From: UBA5177 sp002413265
Lineage (GTDB): Bacteria > Chloroflexota > UBA5177
Assembly (NCBI GenBank): GCA_036752825.1
Contig: DAIORV010000004.1
Location: 1-64,000, forward strand
Direction: 5' to 3'
DNA: 64,000 nucleotides
This document shows positions 59,816-64,000 of the stretch, one piece after another. Under the pieces are notes generated by a model. It saw only the letters and a program-made list of their open reading frames with translations, was not told where the DNA came from and searched no databases. The stretch's first letter is position 1; every line of letters begins with the position of its first letter. Both the position numbers and the translations under genes were made by a program.

Positions 59816-60577
59816 TCAGTCGTTCTCCGACTTGCTCCCTACTGAGCTTCCGGCTCCAAAGCCCGAGTCGTCTGGGAGCCAGCTGGACGTGATGTTGAGA
59901 GCCTCACGCCACGAACGCACGGCATCCGGCTCGAGATCTTTCGTCGATCGGTAGTCGTACGACTTTGCGAGCTCGTCGAGACGCCGCGCGAGGTCGCGGA
60001 GCGCCTTCTCCTCCGCAGCCACGACAATCGTCCAGCCTGGCGACTCCCGGTGGTGCCGAGCCGCCAGGCGGAAGTGTGGGATGCACAGGCCGCTGGAACG
60101 TTCGAACCGCTCTTTGAAGTCGACGTTCACTAACGCTTGGCAGAGGGTGTGGACGGCCAGCTCCTCGAGCTCCTTCTCTTTGAGGCAGATTACGCAGACG
60201 GGCGTATAAACGTCGTTGCGCCGATCGTCAAATAACCGCAGGAGTGGGTTTGAGCTCGTTTCGGCGACGAACTTGCCTTTCTCGATGCCACGAACCACCT
60301 GCTTGATAAGGTCTTCCAGGATGATTGCCGAGCCGAGAGCGTCCGCATGGTTCGATATCGCCTGCGCATGGAAGCGGCAGAAGCCGCCAGACTTTCGCAG
60401 CTCTGCTCGTGTCCCCACGTCGTTGACGCGCTCATAGAAAAGGGATTCGACATAGCGCAGAAGCGCTGCATGCGCGAAAAGACAGACGGAACAGAGAGGT
60501 TGTCCTTGTTGCAGGATTCGCTTCAGCTCATCCGCAGTTCGGCCGAGGCTTGACTTGGCTCCAGGTCGCTCGTTCAT
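59816..60577 (-). CDS. Cysteine-containing protein resembling DUF6062
   Basis: 253 residues. Repeated helical units contain Cys pairs: QPLCSVCLFAHAALLRYVES, KSGGFCRFHAQAISNHADAL, TPVCVICLKEKELEELA, SSGLCIPHFRLAARHH. CxxC plus CxxH spacing in two copies suggests two zinc or iron-sulfur sites. This matches my memory of DUF6062 proteins; function unknown. The ATG at 60577 has GGTGGAG upstream. Confidence 0.65.
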   Translation of the reverse strand: MNERPGAKSSLGRTADELKRILQQGQPLCSVCLFAHAALLRYVESLFYERVNDVGTRAELRKSGGFCRFHAQAISNHADALGSAIILEDLIKQVVRGIEKGKFVAETSSNPLLRLFDDRRNDVYTPVCVICLKEKELEELAVHTLCQALVNVDFKERFERSSGLCIPHFRLAARHHRESPGWTIVVAAEEKALRDLARRLDELAKSYDYRSTKDLEPDAVRSWREALNITSSWLPDDSGFGAGSSVGSKSEND

Positions 60578-60740
60578 GCTCCACCCTAAACCACTGCTCC
60601 GTCCGCCGTTCGCTTCAGACAATAATCTTCCCGGTCGTTGAACCGTTGCGGGAAACCTGACAGACGAGGTGAGGCGCGAGCAGGCGCGCAGTCGCGAAAA
60701 CTGAGGCAAGTTGATTGGAATTCCTGGAGGACTTTCTTGG

Positions 60741-60863
60741 TCAGAGTTCGCCCCATACGCCGCCGCGACGGTGGCCTGCGAGCATCACCAGTCCGATGAC
60801 CGTGAGGCCGATCCAGGCGAACGCGAAGAAGCCAAGCACCAGGCCCTGCACCCGGTTAATCAC
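60741..60863 (-). CDS. Small single-pass membrane protein (40 aa)
   Basis: A GTG preceded by GGGGGGAG (nine bases) opens 40 codons: VINRVQGLVL then GFFAFAWIGLTVIGLVMLAG then HRRGGVWGEL. One membrane helix with a basic C-terminal tail. It is alone between the DUF6062-like gene and a decayed antiporter fragment. Not recognised; it is not an obvious KdpF. Confidence 0.5.
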   Translation of the reverse strand: MINRVQGLVLGFFAFAWIGLTVIGLVMLAGHRRGGVWGEL

Positions 60864-61029
60864 ATCATCATTCTCCCCCCCGTTTCGAGAGAACCCGTGC
60901 CCAGTAACTCCGATCAGAACAAGGGCATGTCATGGCTCGTCGGCGAAGCCGGTGCCATGCTGATATCCAGTCCCAGACCGGGCCGTTGCAGTCACGGTTC
61001 GGGGCTGGATGTGGAGACAATAGACGGTC

Positions 61030-61131
61030 CCGCATCACTCCTTGATCCTGACCATGACCTTTGGTGTCGTGCTGTTTACGATCCTCATTCAAGGGATCTC
61101 GGTCGAGCCCTTGGATGAGGATCGGCGTCTT
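61030..61131 (+). pseudogene. Fragment of a cation:proton antiporter (NhaP-like)
   Basis: In the 364-base gap before the Ca2+/H+ antiporter, the plus strand encodes LILTMTFGVVLFTILIQGIS followed by VEPL, which matches the last membrane segment of NhaP/CPA1 antiporters. No other part of the gene is visible upstream (an in-frame stop lies at about 61020), so it is a remnant. The rest of the gap shows nothing I can assign. Confidence 0.5.
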
Positions 61132-61227
61132 GCGGTCGACGGTGGCGACGCCCGCGCCGGTCCCCACAAACGGGAGCAGCGCCTAACGGCGAATCGCACC
61201 CGTAAAAACAACCAGTGAGGGTGGCAT

Positions 61228-62331
61228 CTAACCCCACCAGAAAGAAGCGGCGATCATGATGTAAAGCCCGATGAGCGCGGCCCCCTCCAGCCAAGTCGAT
61301 TCCCCGTCGAAGACGATGAAAGCGCTGATCACGGCCGCCAGGCCGAGTGCCGCTACCAGCAGCGGTGGGAGCACGAGAGTGAAGTGCACCCCACCTATGA
61401 AAAAGCTGAGCAGAACAAGCACAGGTGTTAGCCCGAGCGCCACCTGCAGTGAGCTGTTGAGGATCACGCTGATCGCGTAGTCCGGCTTGTTGCGGGCGGC
61501 GAATCGGACTCCAACAAAGTTCTCCACTGCATTGCCTGCGATAGCCACGATCACCAGCCCCGTGAAGGCTTGCGACAGGTGCAGCACAGAGATAGCCGGC
61601 TTGAGTGCTCCGACGAACCAGTCAGAGACGAAAACCGATCCGAAACCCGCCGTGGCAAGCACGGATACGGCCAGCCAAAGTGGCCAGGCAGCGGCGCGTA
61701 GCTCCTCGTTCTCCGCGGGAATGGCTGGGGGCCCTCCACTGAGAGACGAGGGAATGCTGAGCGCGAAGATGACCAGCAACACGACTGCGCAAGCCACGCT
61801 GAGCGCATCCGTATGGGCCCCGGCAGGCGTGTGCAGCCCATGGGCCAGGGTCGGCACGGCGAGCGCTGCAACCGCCAAAAGAGTCAGCGTGGCAATGGTC
61901 CGCGGTGCTTCGGGGGAAAAGCGCTGGGTGCCATGGCGATGTCCGCCAACGAGAAACGCGAGCCCAAGAACGAGGAGACTATTTCCCAGGACAGACCCGA
62001 CGATGGTGGCCTGGACAACGGTGATCAGCCCGGCGCGGAGCGCAAAGATACCGACAAACAGTTCGGGCAGATTTCCCAGGGCCGACTGCAGTACTCCGGT
62101 GGTGCCGGGCCCCACCCGCTGCCCCAGTTGCTCCGTCGCCTGCCCGACTATCGCTGCCCATGCGGCAAGCGCCAATCCTGAAGCCAGAAACGCCGGCACA
62201 GCACCGGCATGAGTAACCGTCAGGCTCGCGGATAGGGCGGTGAGCAAGGCAGCTGCAAGAAGCCCAAGACGTTGGCCGTTGCCTAGGGAGGAGAGCGGGC
62301 TCCTGTCACCCTCAGGGTGGACTGTCGTCAT
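61228..62331 (-). CDS. Ca2+/H+ antiporter (CAX family)
   Basis: About 367 residues and 10-11 membrane segments. The two alpha repeats are clear: GVLQSALGNLPELFVGIFAL in the first half and IAGNAVENFVGVRFAARNK in the second, each with the essential Glu. An acidic/His loop (AGAHTD) lies between. It exports Ca2+ or another divalent ion against protons. The ATG at 62331 overlaps the kdpD stop by 20 bases; an upstream in-frame ATG at 62376 is possible. Confidence 0.88.
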   Translation of the reverse strand: MTTVHPEGDRSPLSSLGNGQRLGLLAAALLTALSASLTVTHAGAVPAFLASGLALAAWAAIVGQATEQLGQRVGPGTTGVLQSALGNLPELFVGIFALRAGLITVVQATIVGSVLGNSLLVLGLAFLVGGHRHGTQRFSPEAPRTIATLTLLAVAALAVPTLAHGLHTPAGAHTDALSVACAVVLLVIFALSIPSSLSGGPPAIPAENEELRAAAWPLWLAVSVLATAGFGSVFVSDWFVGALKPAISVLHLSQAFTGLVIVAIAGNAVENFVGVRFAARNKPDYAISVILNSSLQVALGLTPVLVLLSFFIGGVHFTLVLPPLLVAALGLAAVISAFIVFDGESTWLEGAALIGLYIMIAASFWWG

Positions 62332-63493
62332 TCTTGCTGATTCGACCCCCTTCTGTGTTAGCGACGACGTGGACATCGATTCCCGGCATCTTCCGAAGGA
62401 TGTGACTCGTTAGCGAACCGTGCAGAAATTCTTCCAATCGACTGTGGGTCGGGTGACCGATTACGAGTTGAGATACATGGTTTTCGCCGGCGTAGGCGAT
62501 CAACTCCTCGGACACCTTGCCTCGCAGACGCACTACCCTCGCCCCCATCTCGTCAGCGAGTTGGAGGTTTGCGCGAAGCTGACGCTCCTCTTCGACACTC
62601 TGGGCCCGACGCCGTCCCTCTTGAGGGTCGACGTGGACGACCAAAAGCTCTCCCTTGAGTGCCGCGGCGATGCGCCAGCCGCGTCGAATGAGCGTTTTTC
62701 CGATGGGCCGATGGTCCACACCCACCATGACGCGTTCCCCGACTGACGCAGATCTCCCGACCCTCCCGCCAACCATGAAGGCATCGAGCTTCTGTTCCAC
62801 TTCCCTAGCGGTTGCTCGCAACGCCAAATCCCTCAGTGCCGTCAAGTTGCTCACCGTAAAGAAGTTTTCCAGAGCTCGTTGGCTCTGTTCGGGTGGGTAG
62901 ATATTTCCATGCTTCATGCGCTGGATCAGAGCCTCCGGCGCCATGTCGATCAGCTCGACCTGCTCTGCTTCGTCAACTACCCAGTCCGGAATCGTCTCAT
63001 GAACCTCGACCCCCGTCATCTGTTCGATGTAGTCGTTGAGACTCTCGAGATGTTGAATATTGAGAGTCGAGATGACGGTGATGCCCCCGTCCAGCAATTC
63101 TTGAACATCTTGATAGCGCTTTTCGTGTTTGGAGCCCGGCGCATTGCTGTGTGCAAGCTCGTCGACGAGAGCCACCTGGGGATGGCGAGCGAGCACTGCT
63201 TCTGTGTCCATTTCGCGCAGCACCACACCTTTGTAAAGGACTTCACGCGGTGGAATGACCTCGAGGTTTGCGATCAGTTCGGCAGTGCGGGCACGGTCGT
63301 GAGTCTCAACGAAGCCAACGACGACGTCGGTTCCGCGAGACTTCCTCCGATGAGCCTCCTGTAGCATGGCGAAGGTCTTGCCCACGCCGGGAGCCGCGCC
63401 GAGCCAGAGGCGGAGCCCTCCCCGTTTCGGCTCCTGCGCGTGGATTAGCGCGAGCAGTGCGTCCGGATCTGGACGCTGGTACTCTTCAGGCAT
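62312..63493 (-). CDS. kdpD: Short KdpD: KdpD sensor domain plus USP domain, no histidine kinase
   Basis: 393 residues. The KdpD ATP-binding domain has GAAPGVGKTFAML (residues 32-44) and ALVDELAHSNAPGSKHEKRY; a universal-stress-protein domain follows (VMVGVDHRPIGKTLIRRG, VIGHPTHSRLEEFLHGSLT). The four membrane helices, GAF and kinase domains of full KdpD (~900 residues) are absent. Short forms are known in cyanobacteria and a few others. It lies downstream of kdpC and overlaps the CAX gene. Confidence 0.88.
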   Translation of the reverse strand: MPEEYQRPDPDALLALIHAQEPKRGGLRLWLGAAPGVGKTFAMLQEAHRRKSRGTDVVVGFVETHDRARTAELIANLEVIPPREVLYKGVVLREMDTEAVLARHPQVALVDELAHSNAPGSKHEKRYQDVQELLDGGITVISTLNIQHLESLNDYIEQMTGVEVHETIPDWVVDEAEQVELIDMAPEALIQRMKHGNIYPPEQSQRALENFFTVSNLTALRDLALRATAREVEQKLDAFMVGGRVGRSASVGERVMVGVDHRPIGKTLIRRGWRIAAALKGELLVVHVDPQEGRRRAQSVEEERQLRANLQLADEMGARVVRLRGKVSEELIAYAGENHVSQLVIGHPTHSRLEEFLHGSLTSHILRKMPGIDVHVVANTEGGRISKNDDSPP

Positions 63494-63649
63494 CTTGACG
63501 CAGTGCTCTGTCGGCCGTGCGGACCTCGGTTACCGGCTGGCCTGCATCGACCGCACGGCACGTGGGCGACATTCGAGTCTGCGCTCGAGAGCTCTTCCGG
63601 TCGCACCCGCACGCAGCCCGAGCATGACTAGCCATGATCCATTGCATGG

Positions 63650-64000
63650 CTATCTGCGACTAGCGTCCAGGGCCAAGTTCACCTGTAGAACGTTCACACG
63701 TGGCTCGCCAAGCACGCCGAGCGTGCGACCGGAGGTGTACTTCTTCACCAGCGCCAGGACCTTGGCCTGGCTGATGCCTCGAGCGCCGGCCACACGCGGC
63801 ACCTGCAAATCGGCGTAGGCCGGGCTGATGTTCGGATCGAGACCGCTGGCTGAAGTCGATACCGCATCCGCCGGCAGCGGATAATTGGCGGGCAAGTGGT
63901 CCTCCTTGCGGATGAGGTTTGCTTGAGTAATGGTGTTCTTCATTAGGGTCTTGTTGGTTGGACCGAGGTTCGTGCCGCCGGAGGAGCTAGCGTCGTAGCC
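63650..64000 (-). CDS. kdpC: KdpC, potassium-transporting ATPase subunit C, 5' part missing
   Basis: 116 residues up to the window edge. GTNLGPTNKTLMKNTI, PADAVSTSASGLDPNISPAY, LQVPRVAGARG and LGVLGEPRVNVLQVNLALD are standard KdpC sequence. KdpC assists KdpA/B in high-affinity K+ uptake. kdpA/kdpB should lie beyond the right edge. The 156 bases between this gene and kdpD contain only a seven-pair hairpin (AGCCATG/CATGGCT) without a U-run. Confidence 0.93.
   Translation of the reverse strand, partial: GYDASSSGGTNLGPTNKTLMKNTITQANLIRKEDHLPANYPLPADAVSTSASGLDPNISPAYADLQVPRVAGARGISQAKVLALVKKYTSGRTLGVLGEPRVNVLQVNLALDASRR

Noticed and set aside
60741..60863. Identification of the 40-aa protein as KdpF
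   Set aside because: It lies far downstream of kdpC rather than before kdpA, and the helix does not resemble KdpF.

Overview
The window is a contiguous piece of a GC-rich bacterial chromosome, almost completely filled with short-spaced or overlapping genes. Several features together point to the Terrabacteria side, most likely Chloroflexota or Candidatus Dormibacterota: a T-box leader in front of leuS, a large SRP RNA with an Alu domain, an archaeal-type aspartyl-tRNA synthetase, a luciferase-like (F420-type) oxidoreductase, a 7TM-HD (PgpH-type) phosphodiesterase, many GTG/TTG starts, and form I plus form II aerobic CO dehydrogenase loci. This placement is inference; there is no rRNA in the window.

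Layout. 1-8.2 kb: a truncated stomatin/NfeD pair, a decayed histidine-kinase fragment, coaE, an ABC-F ATPase, mutM, a DEAD-box helicase behind a leader hairpin, an orphan OmpR-type regulator, a methyltransferase and a RidA protein. 8.3-13.3 kb: a patch with signs of turnover (a tRNA 3' fragment, rplU-rpmA-tRNA-Ala, then a PadR/methyltransferase/YciI cassette with a broken reductase fragment, bounded on the far side by a second tRNA-Ala). 13-31 kb: housekeeping genes, including leuS, lepB, a parvulin foldase, rpsF-ssb-rpsR, mutL-folP, folE, trxB-aspS-mtaB and three more tRNAs. 31-33 kb: fabF-accB.

33-47 kb is the metabolic centrepiece: a two-form CO dehydrogenase locus. Form I coxM-coxS-coxL (active-site motif AYRCSFR) is followed by a CoxI/XdhC-like protein fused to a YHS metal-binding-type domain and a molybdenum-cofactor nucleotidyltransferase. 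Form II coxS-coxL-coxM (AYRGAGR) lies next to it, with two short XdhC-type proteins between them, coxG on one side and the coxD/coxE maturation pair on the other. Together they provide enzyme subunits, Mo cofactor processing and active-site maturation for atmospheric CO (or related substrate) oxidation.

47-64 kb: ybeY with an altered metal site, pgpH, yqeY, the SRP RNA, an orphan sugar-type ABC ATPase, peptidases, ruvC, a putative metal permease operon (DUF318/TIGR03943), a Ca2+/H+ antiporter, a short KdpD and the 3' end of kdpC.

The most unusual item is at 12.95-13.32 kb: a complete tRNA-Ala(GGC) gene lies between a T-box Stem I-like element and a well-formed T-box antiterminator/terminator, all directly upstream of leuS.
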